Positions 9,267 through 17,215 of a stretch of 64,000 bases of DNA are shown piece by piece. Every line of letters starts with the position of its first letter. Position 1 is the first letter of the stretch. The notes under the pieces were generated by a model that was not told the origin of the DNA, did no database searches, and worked only from the letters and a program-made list of their open reading frames with translations. A program made the translations under genes and the position numbers. Source of the DNA: Rossellomorea sp. y25. GTDB lineage: Bacteria > Bacillota > Bacilli > Bacillales > Bacillaceae_B. The stretch is from contig NZ_CP145886.1 of NCBI RefSeq assembly GCF_038049935.1, positions 3,418,501 to 3,482,500 of the forward strand, given 5' to 3'.

Positions 9267-9368
9267 ATTTGGTATGCCCAAATTTAGTGTAACATGTTTA
9301 TTCTGAACTTTTCATTGAAAAATGTTGACAAACTATTAGCTGGTTTAGTTGAATACCAATACTTGCAT

Positions 9369-10055
9369 TTACTCAAAATGAAACATATTTTCCACTTCTT
9401 CGCTTGCTTTGGGTAAATCCATTCCTTTTTTCCAAATTAATATATTATCTTGTGGGGTTCCATAGTACAACGCTTTTATCTCCGAGTCACGATTTACCTC
9501 TTGAGCTTCAATGTCAAAAATCTCATAACCTTTTACCATTGAATATGGTGCCTTCGCATGTTCCTTAATTACTGGACGGAAAGGAGTTAAGTAAAAGTTC
9601 CCTTCTTCATCCATGTGATATTTAATTGTATTTAATTGATAACCATCAGTGAGTTCTATATGATAAACAATTTTCCCATCTGACAATTCACTTACCTCTT
9701 TTATCTTCACCACACCAGTTGGCACATCTGTGATGTCCCAATGAAACAAACTGATATACCCCAAGAAAATAAGAGTAAATACTAATGTACTAATAACTAT
9801 ACCTTTCATAAAGGATTTAACTCTTGAACGGTTCCAAAAGGAAGCGATATTTTTTATAACATTACCATCGTTATTATTTTTTTCAATTTCTCCTTTCGGA
9901 ATTTTAATATCCTCTTCTATTCTAGCTAATTCACTCTTGCACTCATCACACTCGATAAGATGTTCTTCAACCATTTTCTTGCTTTCTCTACTACATACAT
10001 TGTCATAATATAAAGGAAGTATATCTTTGACTATTTCACATGATATTTTCTTCAT
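9369..10055 (-). CDS. Anti-sigma factor with zinc-finger domain (pair 2)
   Basis: A 228-residue membrane protein. Residues 1-45 hold a ZAS-type domain with an early Cys and EEHLIECDECKSEL (His-x3-Cys-x2-Cys). A single transmembrane helix lies at about residues 85-107, followed by an extracytoplasmic beta-rich domain. Its ATG overlaps the stop of the sigma gene by 4 bases (ATGA), giving tight translational coupling. By family rule it inhibits that sigma factor. Compared with pair 1, the cytoplasmic domain is alike but there is one helix instead of two and the outer domain is unrelated by eye. Confidence 0.85.
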   Translation of the reverse strand: MKKISCEIVKDILPLYYDNVCSRESKKMVEEHLIECDECKSELARIEEDIKIPKGEIEKNNNDGNVIKNIASFWNRSRVKSFMKGIVISTLVFTLIFLGYISLFHWDITDVPTGVVKIKEVSELSDGKIVYHIELTDGYQLNTIKYHMDEEGNFYLTPFRPVIKEHAKAPYSMVKGYEIFDIEAQEVNRDSEIKALYYGTPQDNILIWKKGMDLPKASEEVENMFHFE

Positions 10056-10540
10056 TTTGCCCCCTCCTTTAACTTATTTTGTATCTTTTGTTTAGCTCGG
10101 TGAAATGTGACTCTTGCCCAACTCTCCGTTTTCTCAAAGAGCTGACTTATTTGCTTAAAGGATAGTTCTCCAAATACTCTTAGTGTGAACACCTCTTTAT
10201 AAGGCTCATCTAAGCAATGTAACACCTGATGAATTCGAAAAGTCTCTTCCTTACTAAGTATCATCGCTTCGATACTATCCTTAGTTATTTTTTCTCCTAC
10301 ATTTTCTGTATTATCGTATCGTTTTTGTTTGCTGAGATAAGTAAAGTAAGTATTTTTAGCTATTTGACAAAGCCATACGTTGATTTTGCAATTGCCGTTA
10401 AATTTATCGATACTTTTTAAGGCCTTAAAGAATGTTTCCTGTGTTATTTCTTCGGCAACTTTTTCATTACGGCTTAACGATAATAAAAACGAGTAAACAT
10501 CCCGAAAATATTGATTGTATATATTCTCAAACTCTGCCAC
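10052..10540 (-). CDS. ECF-type RNA polymerase sigma factor (pair 2)
   Basis: A 162-residue group 4 sigma factor, paralogous to the one at 5.7-6.2 kb and of identical length. Region 2 has AEEITQETFFKALKSIDKFNG and NVWLCQIAKNTYF; region 4 has DEPYKEVFTLRVFGELSFKQIS and ESWARVTFHRAKQKI. The start is GTG (10538-10540), chosen because AGGGAGG lies about 7 bases upstream and the family N-terminus aligns there. It directs RNA polymerase to extracytoplasmic-stress-type promoters and is held by the anti-sigma protein encoded next. Confidence 0.9.
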   Translation of the reverse strand: MAEFENIYNQYFRDVYSFLLSLSRNEKVAEEITQETFFKALKSIDKFNGNCKINVWLCQIAKNTYFTYLSKQKRYDNTENVGEKITKDSIEAMILSKEETFRIHQVLHCLDEPYKEVFTLRVFGELSFKQISQLFEKTESWARVTFHRAKQKIQNKLKEGAK

Positions 10541-10563
10541 ATTTCAACCTCCCTTCATATGTA

Positions 10564-10592
10564 AGACTATGTTAAAGGTATTTCGTTACAAA
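10564..10592 (-). promoter_or_regulatory. Probable autoregulated ECF promoter, pair 2
   Basis: The minus strand reads TTTGTAACGAAA, identical over 12 bases to the element ahead of pair 1, with TGTAAC as -35 and TAGTCT about 15 bases downstream as -10. Confidence 0.55.
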
Positions 10593-10602
10593 AATCACAA
10601 AA

Positions 10603-10634
10603 AAATTGGCAGACACATTTTAGGTCTGCCTTTA
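10603..10634 (-). terminator. Terminator downstream of the 194-residue orphan gene
   Basis: On the minus strand GGCAGAC pairs with GTCTGCC around ACATTTTAG-type loop sequence and is followed by seven T. It stops transcription before the second sigma operon. Confidence 0.65.
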
Positions 10635-10701
10635 ATTACAATAACAAATTAGAATAACTTTCTACTTTCTGATTTTAAAATTCCTAATAAAAGATTAGAT
10701 T

Positions 10702-10777
10702 ACTGCCCTATAATTGAACAAAAAGAAAGCTGGAGATCAGATGCCCGATCTTCAGTTATTGCCCCCGTTAATTTAAT
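10702..10777 (-). repeat. Family A intergenic repeat, copy 3
   Basis: Box 1 CTGCCCTATAATTGAACA, stem CTGGAGATC/GATCTTCAG, and box 2 GCCCCCGTTAATTTAAT. Complete copy. Confidence 0.7.
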
Positions 10778-10783
10778 ATGCTT

Positions 10784-11368
10784 CTATTCCCAATTAATGT
10801 ATCTTGCGTCTCCTCCAAATAATTCATCAGCTATTAAGTTACCTTCTTTATCAAAAGCTCTAATAGTCCATGTATCCTCTGAATATTCCTCAGTCACAAA
10901 TAACACATAGTTATCTTCTACTTCTTTCAAATAATATTCGTCAATGTTTTCTCTTACATTATCAAGCGTTAATTGGTATTTATCCGATGGTGTTACACCT
11001 TCCATATGGTTTCCTAGTACAATATACTCAATATTAGAGTTTTTTGCAGTTTTAATCGCTACTAAAAAATCATCATCGTCGCCAATTCCAGTGGCTTGAA
11101 AAGGTTTACCTTCCTCTACCATATCGCCCCATGAACCACCATCATATCGATACAGAAAACCAAACTTCTTTTCAATTTCCGCAACTCCAAACGTATTGGA
11201 AGTTTTATCTTCAAATAATACTGCTTTTGCATAACCGCCAATATCACTGGAGCTAATCAGTTTAACATCTCCTGGTACAGCATTTATCTCTTTAAAGTGC
11301 AGTCCTGATAAACTACCGATTAAAAATATACCTATAATTATAAAGATAACAAATAAATTTTTCTTCAT
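10784..11368 (-). CDS. Membrane-anchored or secreted protein of unknown function
   Basis: A 194-residue protein not recognised by family. Residues 1-24 form a signal anchor or uncleaved signal peptide (KKN then a long Ile/Phe/Leu stretch, ending GSLSG); no lipobox Cys is present, so it is probably membrane-tethered with the rest outside. The mature part is acidic, beta-rich and contains YGYDGG-like aromatic patches (FLYRYDGGSWGDM), reminiscent of small secreted Bacillus proteins. A GGGGGA-type site precedes the ATG. It ends in its own terminator and is bracketed by family A repeats, so it is probably monocistronic. Confidence 0.7.
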   Translation of the reverse strand: MKKNLFVIFIIIGIFLIGSLSGLHFKEINAVPGDVKLISSSDIGGYAKAVLFEDKTSNTFGVAEIEKKFGFLYRYDGGSWGDMVEEGKPFQATGIGDDDDFLVAIKTAKNSNIEYIVLGNHMEGVTPSDKYQLTLDNVRENIDEYYLKEVEDNYVLFVTEEYSEDTWTIRAFDKEGNLIADELFGGDARYINWE

Positions 11369-11413
11369 TTTCTCCCCCTATAAACGCAAAAGGTCACTAG
11401 CGTTCTTCCATCA

Positions 11414-11471
11414 ACCTTTTACTTGAACAAGGGCGGCTGCTTTTCAGCAATCGCCCCCGTTAGCTTAAGTA
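11414..11471 (-). repeat. Family A intergenic repeat, copy 4
   Basis: Box 1 CTTTTACTTGAACAA, stem GGGCGGCTGCT/AGCAATCGCCC, box 2 CGCCCCCGTTAGCTTAAG. This is among the most compact copies, about 58 bp. Confidence 0.75.
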
Positions 11472-11564
11472 TAATCCTTCACAAACTAATAATAACTTTT
11501 ATTTGCTGTAGAACCCAAAAAGAAGTGTTCACCTCTCTAAAATAAACACCCCTTGTATATATAT

Positions 11565-11876
11565 CTAGTCGAAAGTTTGACACTGTTTTTGGCTTTCTTC
11601 TTGCGTAATGTGTTTCTTTATTTTTACATTTTTTACTTGTATTCCTGTTAGGTTAGAATCCCTCACAAAAAAAGTAAGTTTATCATAATCGCTACCGTGG
11701 TGTCCTGAATAGTTTAAAGCACTGGCAAAAATAAGATGTCTTCTGGGATCCCCATCAATGGGTTCAATTATGATTTTTGGACACATAAAAAAATCATCAT
11801 AGGATGGACCCAAATAATATAAATAACGTGTAAATAATGCTTCCTCAAGCAGCTCTTCTTTAGTTGGACCGTTCAA
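11565..11876 (-). CDS. Hypothetical protein, 103 residues
   Basis: A small soluble protein with no signal peptide or membrane segment. I do not recognise the family. It opens with an acidic helix (PTKEELLEEALFTRYLYYLG) followed by a mixed beta region and a charged C-terminus rich in Lys and Gln. The start is TTG at 11874-11876, supported by GGAG 8 bases upstream and by the absence of an in-frame ATG. It lies in the cassette-like region between a membrane protein gene and a secreted protein gene, on the same strand. Confidence 0.55.
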   Translation of the reverse strand: MNGPTKEELLEEALFTRYLYYLGPSYDDFFMCPKIIIEPIDGDPRRHLIFASALNYSGHHGSDYDKLTFFVRDSNLTGIQVKNVKIKKHITQEESQKQCQTFD

Positions 11877-11953
11877 CTCTTTTCTCCACCCTACTAAGAT
11901 CCAATCATAAAAAGATTGTGACTTTAACCGTGTTTTTTGGCTATTTTGCGAAA

Positions 11954-12361
11954 CTATAAGTTTCCATCTTTAGCCGTACAGGTTTTGCGTTTATTGACAG
12001 TTACACACGTATAAGCGGGTTCAATGGTAATCACTTCACCATTTGCCATTTTTAATGTCAATTTGTTGGATGGGTTATCTAAGGATACCTCGCTTGTTCC
12101 ATTTACACGGCTAGAGTTATTAAGCCAGTGTACCACTTTTCTGAGTACCCGTTCTTGAAAACCATCCTTAATACTGAATACACGCTGCTGCCCAGAATCA
12201 TTTTCAATCTTAATGTTTTGAATCTCATAATGCTTTAATGAGTGCGTCGTTAATTGTTCCCCAAAAGGAACCCGTTGATTGATATAATTCTTTGCTCCAG
12301 CCATTGGGCTGCTAATTAAAAATCCAATAAAGAATAGAAAAACAAAATTATATTTCTTCAT
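11954..12361 (-). CDS. Small secreted protein of unknown function
   Basis: A 135-residue protein with a clear cleavable signal peptide (MKKYN, hydrophobic FVFLFFIGFLI, cleavage after AGA near residue 23). The mature part is about 110 residues, basic at its end, with two Cys flanking a basic loop (YTCVTVNKRKTCTAKDG) that could form a disulfide. No family recognised. The ATG overlaps the stop of a tiny upstream ORF (ATGA), so translation may be coupled to it. Confidence 0.65.
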   Translation of the reverse strand: MKKYNFVFLFFIGFLISSPMAGAKNYINQRVPFGEQLTTHSLKHYEIQNIKIENDSGQQRVFSIKDGFQERVLRKVVHWLNNSSRVNGTSEVSLDNPSNKLTLKMANGEVITIEPAYTCVTVNKRKTCTAKDGNL

Positions 12362-12456
12362 AATAGTGATTTACCTACAACTAAAAATTCTAAAAAGACA
12401 TCTCTTACATTACAAGTCGTATCATTGTAAAAATTGTTTGTTCCCAAAACAACCAA
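12358..12456 (-). CDS. Possible 32-residue upstream ORF coupled to the secreted-protein gene
   Basis: A TTG at 12454-12456 is preceded at 8 bases by a strong AAGGAGG site (about 12465-12471). The 32-codon frame runs to a TGA that overlaps the ATG of the next gene (ATGA). The peptide begins VVLGTNNFYND and contains one Cys. The secreted-protein gene has no good ribosome site of its own because its upstream region is inside this ORF, so coupling is plausible. No family is recognised; it may be a leader peptide or the remnant of a longer gene. Confidence 0.4.
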   Translation of the reverse strand: MVVLGTNNFYNDTTCNVRDVFLEFLVVGKSLL

Positions 12457-12535
12457 AAGAGTAACCTCCTTGTTTTTAATAAGCTCTAATTTTTAGTTTT
12501 GGGAATATCATTTACAATTATTCTTCTTCAATTAA

Positions 12536-12647
12536 CCTGCCCTTTAACTTAATTCCAATTATTTCAAAAAACGGCATCTTACTCAAGAAAAACTTTAAAC
12601 AAAAAAGAAGCTTATCCTGCCCCGGATAAGCCCCGTTAATTGAATAA
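12536..12647 (-). repeat. Family A intergenic repeat, copy 5
   Basis: Box 1 CTGCCCTTTAACTTAATT, stem GCTTATCC/GGATAAGC around TGCCCC, box 2 GCCCCGTTAATTGAATAA. The stretch 12457-12772 holds this copy and no further gene. Confidence 0.7.
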
Positions 12648-12772
12648 TTCTCTTCTATTAGATGGCATTTTTATATTGGATTAAATGAAAATCATTTAGC
12701 TGATTTCCATATATAACGCAAACGCCCCCAGTTTGTGTAATATCAATCAATGTAAAAGAGCTGCATAAATCG

Positions 12773-13465
12773 CTACTTCTTTATGGACATATTCGCTGCT
12801 TCAAGAGCATGAATATAAGTTGTGTCAAACAGAGGAACATCGGAGTCCTCCTGTTTTATCAATAATCCAATTTCTGTACAACCTAATACAATAGCTTTAG
12901 CTCCAGTTTCGATTAAACCTTGGATTACTTTTCTATAATAATCTCTAGATGTTTGTTGAACCTTACCTAAACATAACTCTTCATAAATAACCTTATTTAC
13001 AATCTCTCTTTCATTGTCATTTGGTATGATAACCTTTATACCCTTAGACTCTAAACGTAATTTGTAAAAATCTTGCTCCATCGTATACCTTGTGCCGAGT
13101 AACCCTACTGAACTAATTCCTTGCTCTTTAATTTGATGAGCTGTTGCATCTGCAATATGCAAAATAGGTATATTTATTTTTTCCTGTATATCACCAATAA
13201 CCTTATGCATGGTATTGGTACATATGACGATAAAATCTGCGCCAGCTTTTTCAAGAGAGTGTGCAACGTCACCCAATGTTTCACCAGCCTTTTTCCAGTC
13301 ACCCTCTGACTGATAACGCTCAATTACTTCAAAGTCAACGCTGTATAAAAGGCATCTTGCAGAATGTAACCCCCCTAATCTTCTTTTCACTTCTTCGTTA
13401 ATAATCCGATAATATTCAGCAGAGGATTCCCAACTCATTCCACCAATAAGACCAATAACCTTCAT
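12773..13465 (-). CDS. Aspartate/glutamate (amino-acid) racemase family protein, RacX/YgeA-like
   Basis: A 230-residue cytosolic enzyme of the PLP-independent Asp/Glu racemase superfamily. It opens with IGLIGGMSWESSAEYY, typical of the YgeA/RacX branch. The two catalytic cysteines are visible in ICTNTMHK (about residue 82) and VLGCTEIGLL (about 195). It interconverts L- and D-amino acids; RacX of B. subtilis makes several D-amino acids used in wall or biofilm biology, though the substrate here is not proven. Length fits the family. Stand-alone gene with family A sequence on both sides. Confidence 0.88.
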   Translation of the reverse strand: MKVIGLIGGMSWESSAEYYRIINEEVKRRLGGLHSARCLLYSVDFEVIERYQSEGDWKKAGETLGDVAHSLEKAGADFIVICTNTMHKVIGDIQEKINIPILHIADATAHQIKEQGISSVGLLGTRYTMEQDFYKLRLESKGIKVIIPNDNEREIVNKVIYEELCLGKVQQTSRDYYRKVIQGLIETGAKAIVLGCTEIGLLIKQEDSDVPLFDTTYIHALEAANMSIKK

Positions 13466-13611
13466 GTTAAAACCCCGTCTCAGCCTTTTTTGTTATTCTA
13501 ATTCAAATCAACGCTCCTATGGAACAAAAATACATCTTCTTAAAAAATTCAATAAACTGATTGATAATCCCTACGTAGTATTCAATAATATGGTACTAAA
13601 ATGAAAATGAA

Positions 13612-13641
13612 CACTTATCCTTGTTACAGAATAGCGCCCAA
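13612..13641. repeat. Degenerate family A fragment
   Basis: TTATCC and GAATAGCGCCCAATAACGGAATAA resemble the hairpin and second box of family A, but box 1 is lost. Confidence 0.35.
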
Positions 13642-13658
13642 TAACGGAATAACCGTAC

Positions 13659-14096
13659 TTATTTTACATAAAATTTTTCTTCTAAAGCATTCTCCGCAAG
13701 CTTTAAATTTTTCTTTAAATACTCAGGCAATTCCTGGTTTCTCAGGATTTCAGAAGTAGCCATCCATAAAACATCATCAACTTCTTCTGTACTTTTAGCG
13801 TATGGCTCCCCCGATTCTGGTCGACACAGAAACACGACATCAATTACATTGATTCCTGCTTGAGTTACAAAAGAGGAACTGTTCACATACTTAAGATCAA
13901 TAACTTTGATGCCTACTTCTTCAAAAACTTCTCTAATTAACGTTCTTTCAAGGATATCACTTGAAAATCCTTCAACTTCACACTTACCTCCAACTAGTGA
14001 AAGCATACCACCAGCATGGTCCTCTTTTTTACTTCTTCGGATTAGCAACCACTTACCATTACGATGAATAGCACCTTCGACATTTACTACAAACAT
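13659..14096 (-). CDS. Nudix hydrolase
   Basis: A 145-residue single-domain Nudix protein. The Nudix box spans about residues 36-64 (GGKCEVEG..REVFEEVGI). It is unusual: about four extra residues sit between the Gly and the first acidic residue, and that residue appears to be Asp instead of Glu. The metal-binding REVFEE core is intact. Nudix enzymes cleave nucleoside diphosphates linked to another group; the substrate is unknown. An AGGAGGG site lies 7 bases before the ATG. It is a single-gene unit in the cassette-like region. Confidence 0.85.
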   Translation of the reverse strand: MFVVNVEGAIHRNGKWLLIRRSKKEDHAGGMLSLVGGKCEVEGFSSDILERTLIREVFEEVGIKVIDLKYVNSSSFVTQAGINVIDVVFLCRPESGEPYAKSTEEVDDVLWMATSEILRNQELPEYLKKNLKLAENALEEKFYVK

Positions 14097-14140
14097 ATAA
14101 AATCCCTCCTAAAAATATTGGCTACCAATTAAAATCTAAC

Positions 14141-14208
14141 CAACCTTTATTGTATTCAACAAAAAGAGGCATAACCCTTCTTGGATTATCGCCCCCTTAG
14201 CGAAATAA
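14141..14208 (-). repeat. Family A intergenic repeat, copy 7
   Basis: Box 1 is degenerate (CAACCTTTATTGTATTCAAC); a hairpin with ATAACCC..GGATTAT arms follows, then box 2 CGCCCCCTTAGCGAAATAA. Confidence 0.55.
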
Positions 14209-14209
14209 A

Positions 14210-14503
14210 CTATTTCATTTTTATATCTTGTTTTTGTGCATAATCGTTAATTTCTTTTAGTAGGTTTTTTCTATAAATAGATGTACTATATGGAATATCT
14301 CTTTGGCTTTCACCATGAAATGTATATTCTGGAAATATAATAAAGTTCTCTTGGTCCATTTTTTTTATAATAAACTCGTTACCTTCAAACTCACCATTTC
14401 TTACATGAACGTTTGAGATGAAATATATTATTTCATCATATAAATCTTGATACATTATTTCTGATTGTAAAAACCTTTTTATCACGTTATCCATATAACT
14501 CAC
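14210..14503 (-). CDS. Hypothetical protein, 97 residues
   Basis: A small soluble protein without signal peptide or membrane helix, family not recognised. It starts with an amphipathic acidic helix (MDNVIKRFLQSEIMYQDLYDEI) and continues as mixed alpha/beta with several aromatics. A GGGAG site lies about 5 bases ahead of the ATG. It looks like the many small orphans carried in variable Bacillus regions; the preceding and following stretches are family A repeats. Confidence 0.6.
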   Translation of the reverse strand: MSYMDNVIKRFLQSEIMYQDLYDEIIYFISNVHVRNGEFEGNEFIIKKMDQENFIIFPEYTFHGESQRDIPYSTSIYRKNLLKEINDYAQKQDIKMK

Positions 14504-14548
14504 TCCCTCTTTTTCCCATAGGACAACATTTACATAGTATTCTATTAA

Positions 14549-14625
14549 CCTGTCCGCTAATCCAATAACTTCAACAAAAAAAGCGTAAATCCTTCTTAGA
14601 TCAACGCCCCCGATAGTTGAATAAT
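14549..14625 (-). repeat. Family A intergenic repeat, copy 8
   Basis: Box 1 CTGTCCGCTAATCCAATAA (diverged), spacer with weak stem, box 2 CGCCCCCGATAGTTGAATAA. The stretch 14504-14804 holds nothing else that I can support. Confidence 0.6.
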
Positions 14626-14804
14626 CAATGTTTGCTTCATAAACATAAAAATCATAAATGATAGGAATTCTTATTGTCTGTTATCCCTTTTTTTTACTGA
14701 CACCACATTCAACTATTAAAAGCAATTTATGAAAAGAATGTGCTCTAACGATTACTTAATGAGTCTTTGTTATATAAAACATGCCGTTCTTCTTTATAGA
14801 CATA

Positions 14805-14871
14805 TTGACAAGAATTAATTTATATCATAAATTATACATATAATAACTATGCATAGGTTTACTATGCATTA
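14805..14871 (+). promoter_or_regulatory. Promoter and paired palindromes ahead of the PadR gene
   Basis: TTGACA at 14805-14810 and TAAATT 17 bases later make a plausible promoter; TATAAT at 14839-14844 is an alternative -10. Downstream lie two near-identical boxes, ACTATGCATAG (14847-14857) and ACTATGCATTAG (14861-14872), 14 bases apart, directly before the ribosome site. PadR repressors often bind such inverted repeats at their own promoter. Confidence 0.5.
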
Positions 14872-14887
14872 GAAAGGTGGACTGTTT

Positions 14888-15232
14888 ATGAAGATAAGCA
14901 AAGAATTGCTAAAGGGTAGTACCACTACTCTTATTTTGAGTTTGCTTAATTCTAAACCAATGTACGGCTATGAAATTATTAAAGAACTGGAATCGAAGTC
15001 TAATGGAATTTTTAGTTTTAAGGAAGGCACGATCTATCCCATCCTTCATAGCCTTGAGGAAAAAGAATTAATTGTATCTTACTGGGGCGAAGGGACCGGA
15101 AAGAGAAAGAGGAAATATTACAAGATTAATAACCAGGGCAAAGAATTTATTCAAGAAAAAAAAGAAGAGTGGTCCGTTTTCAAGAATGCTGTTGACGAAG
15201 TTTTAAGTGGGGAGAAAATCGTATGGGATTAG
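14888..15232 (+). CDS. PadR-family transcriptional regulator
   Basis: A 114-residue PadR-type winged-helix repressor. The DNA-binding domain covers residues 10-90, with LLNSKPMYGYEIIKEL, then GTIYPILHSLEEKELI as the recognition part and GKRKRKYYKINNQGKEF as the wing. A C-terminal helix for dimerisation follows. Its last 10 bases overlap the start of the next gene, forming a two-gene operon. Family knowledge: PadR genes paired with a membrane protein carrying an N-terminal HAAS-type domain are common in Bacillota and probably autoregulate. The palindromes just upstream would be its operator. Confidence 0.9.
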   Translation: MKISKELLKGSTTTLILSLLNSKPMYGYEIIKELESKSNGIFSFKEGTIYPILHSLEEKELIVSYWGEGTGKRKRKYYKINNQGKEFIQEKKEEWSVFKNAVDEVLSGEKIVWD

Positions 15233-16494
15233 ATAATAAGTTTGAAATGTATATTAGAGATTTGTGTAAACGGATTAAAAATAAGGATGTACATGCCCAT
15301 ATAAAACTGGAAATTAACGATCACCTTCATACGCTCAAAGAGGAGGCAATGAGTACGGGACTTTCAGAAGAAGAGGCTATAGATCAAGCATTAGCACGTA
15401 TGGGAGATTCAGGAGTTTTGGGAAAGCAGCTTAACAAAACACACAAAGCCCCATTGGATGTGAAAACCTTGCTGCCAGTGCTGACAGCTTCTCTATTTGG
15501 GCTGCTGGTTATGTATTATTTGCAATTCCATTCGGCTTTTACAGAGCTTCAAGAACTGAAAGTTTTCAATAAAAGTCTTGGCTTCTACGTGTTGGGTGTC
15601 GTGCTCATGCTAAGCCTATTTATGCTTGATTACAGAAGATTGATGAAATACTCCAAGCACTTCTATGCGGCAACAATCCTCATACTCTTATTGACCGTTC
15701 TCATTGGAGTTAGAGTCGATGATGTACCATTTTTAAATGTAGGTTTGGCCACTATTAATTTCACTGAGATCACTCCATTCCTACTGGTCATTGCTCTTGC
15801 AGGAATCTTTCATTCCTGGGATTGGAATGATAATCGAAAGTCTTGGTTTGGAGTAGGTCTTATGTCAACACCTATCGTCTTATTGGCGACTACAGGAGCC
15901 TTCACAGCTACTATCATTAGCATCATTGTCTGCGCAGCAATCATGCATACGTCAAGGTCCAGCCTTAAGCAAACTATAGCGTTTACCCTTGCTGCTTCTA
16001 TATGGCCCATCTGGAATTTGCTGTCTCTTTCTCAGATATACTCCATGGTAAGCTTCTATACAGATCTTAAAATAGGTGAGGCTTATTTTATAGGAAGTGC
16101 CCTTCAGGTGACCCCAAGTTTCATTTCTGAGGTCCATACAGATTTTATCTTGGCTTACATCATCTATTCGTTTGGGTGGCTAGCCGCAATCACGGCTGTA
16201 ACCCTGGTTATATTTTTTATTTATAGAATATCGATCACCGCCAAAAGTGTGAATTCACCTTATGGCAAGTTGCTTATTACAGGATTGGCAGCAGTCTTTT
16301 CAGCTCAGTTTATACTAAGCCTACTGACGAATCTCGGTTTATCTCCACTCACTGGTGTTTCCGTGCCATTCATGAGTTATGGAGGTTCACATTTATTGCT
16401 GGAGATGATATCCGCAGGACTGATTCTAAGTGTATATAGAAGGCGAAGAACCAAGGAGACAGTTTCCTTGACTCACGGTCCGCAAAGTAATTAG
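15223..16494 (+). CDS. FtsW/RodA/SpoVE-like membrane protein with N-terminal HAAS-type (permease-prefix) domain
   Basis: A 423-residue protein. Residues 1-75 are a cytosolic helical permease-prefix/HAAS domain (YIRDLCKRIKNKDVHAHIKLEINDHLHTL, then SEEEAIDQALARMGD). Residues about 83-410 hold some nine or ten transmembrane helices and end with the SEDS-family signature PLTGVSVPFMSYGGSHLLLEM. Canonical FtsW and RodA polymerise lipid II into glycan strands; here the conserved loop Asp and the rest of the active centre cannot be checked by eye, and the protein could be a diverged or regulatory SEDS relative. It overlaps the PadR gene by 10 bases, and a GGGGAG site precedes its ATG. A terminator follows. 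Confidence 0.8.
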   Translation: MGLDNKFEMYIRDLCKRIKNKDVHAHIKLEINDHLHTLKEEAMSTGLSEEEAIDQALARMGDSGVLGKQLNKTHKAPLDVKTLLPVLTASLFGLLVMYYLQFHSAFTELQELKVFNKSLGFYVLGVVLMLSLFMLDYRRLMKYSKHFYAATILILLLTVLIGVRVDDVPFLNVGLATINFTEITPFLLVIALAGIFHSWDWNDNRKSWFGVGLMSTPIVLLATTGAFTATIISIIVCAAIMHTSRSSLKQTIAFTLAASIWPIWNLLSLSQIYSMVSFYTDLKIGEAYFIGSALQVTPSFISEVHTDFILAYIIYSFGWLAAITAVTLVIFFIYRISITAKSVNSPYGKLLITGLAAVFSAQFILSLLTNLGLSPLTGVSVPFMSYGGSHLLLEMISAGLILSVYRRRRTKETVSLTHGPQSN

Positions 16495-16537
16495 AAGCGA
16501 TCCATAATGGATTCAATGCTGCAAGAAGCCATTACTA

Positions 16538-16575
16538 AAAAATCTCAGACTATTTGCCAGTCTGAGATTTTTTAA
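16538..16575 (+). terminator. Terminator of the PadR/FtsW-like operon
   Basis: AAAATCTCAGACT pairs with AGTCTGAGATTTT around ATTTGCC, with a T run after the stem. Confidence 0.8.
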
Positions 16576-16665
16576 TGGGCTACTTTATTAATGATAAAAA
16601 AGTGCCAAATCCTTTATACTCAAACGGTTCTTCCGTTGCGGTCTTTAATTACCTTCTTCCACGAA

Positions 16666-16740
16666 CCTGCTACATCTTTTAATAAATTCATTATGAAAAG
16701 CGTTTATCTTTCTTGAATTAACGCCCCCTTTAATTGAAGA
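16666..16740 (-). repeat. Family A intergenic repeat, copy 9
   Basis: Box 1 is weak (ACCTGCTACATCTTTTAA), box 2 CGCCCCCTTTAATTGAAGA is clear, with a short AAGCG/CTT stem between. Confidence 0.5.
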
Positions 16741-16763
16741 GTAGGTTACTTATAATAAATTGC

Positions 16764-17102
16764 TTACCCTTCATTGTTTCTTTTTTTGAAAATATCTCTG
16801 TATGTAGCTAGGAGTATGGTGAAAATAAATAACAGAGGTAAAACCACTTCATAACTATTAGTATAAGAACCTTCTTCCCAAAATACGATAATGCCCATAC
16901 TTATAATAACCACTCCAGAAAACCAATAAAAAGCATTTTTTGTTATCCGTCTTCTATATAGGTTAATAATTACGTCTCCAATTGCTACCAATAAAGCGAC
17001 AACCCTTGTTATAAAATTCGGCTCATAAACAAACAGACTGACGAATATTAAAATTGCAGCAATCAAACTTACTATTCCTGATTTAAGCGTTGTAAAATCC
17101 AA
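16764..17102 (-). CDS. Small four-helix membrane protein
   Basis: A 112-residue protein of unknown function with about four transmembrane segments: residues 10-27, 33-50, 60-76 and 84-101, separated by short basic loops (NLYRRRITKN). The start is TTG at 17100-17102, with GGAGGTGG eight bases upstream; no ATG suits. The C-terminus is charged (KKRNNEG). No family recognised. It lies between two family A copies. Confidence 0.6.
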   Translation of the reverse strand: MDFTTLKSGIVSLIAAILIFVSLFVYEPNFITRVVALLVAIGDVIINLYRRRITKNAFYWFSGVVIISMGIIVFWEEGSYTNSYEVVLPLLFIFTILLATYRDIFKKRNNEG

Positions 17103-17145
17103 ATAAATCCACCTCCAGTTTCTGTATGTATCCCTCTTTAGCTAA

Positions 17146-17208
17146 TCTGCCCAATATTTGAACAAAAGGCGGCTGCTTGTTTAGCAAACGCCCCCGTTTG
17201 TTGAATAA
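17146..17208 (-). repeat. Family A intergenic repeat, copy 10
   Basis: Box 1 CTGCCCAATATTTGAACAAA, stem GGCGGCTGCT/AGCAAACGCC, box 2 CGCCCCCGTTTGTTGAATAA. A full, typical copy. Confidence 0.75.
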
Positions 17209-17215
17209 GTAGCTC

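Noticed and set aside
7312..9356. IS110 inserted into a family A repeat
   Set aside because: Box-like sequences lie on both sides (7312-7333 and 9339-9356), but they are far from the probable element ends and other structures lie between, so the claim is not supported.
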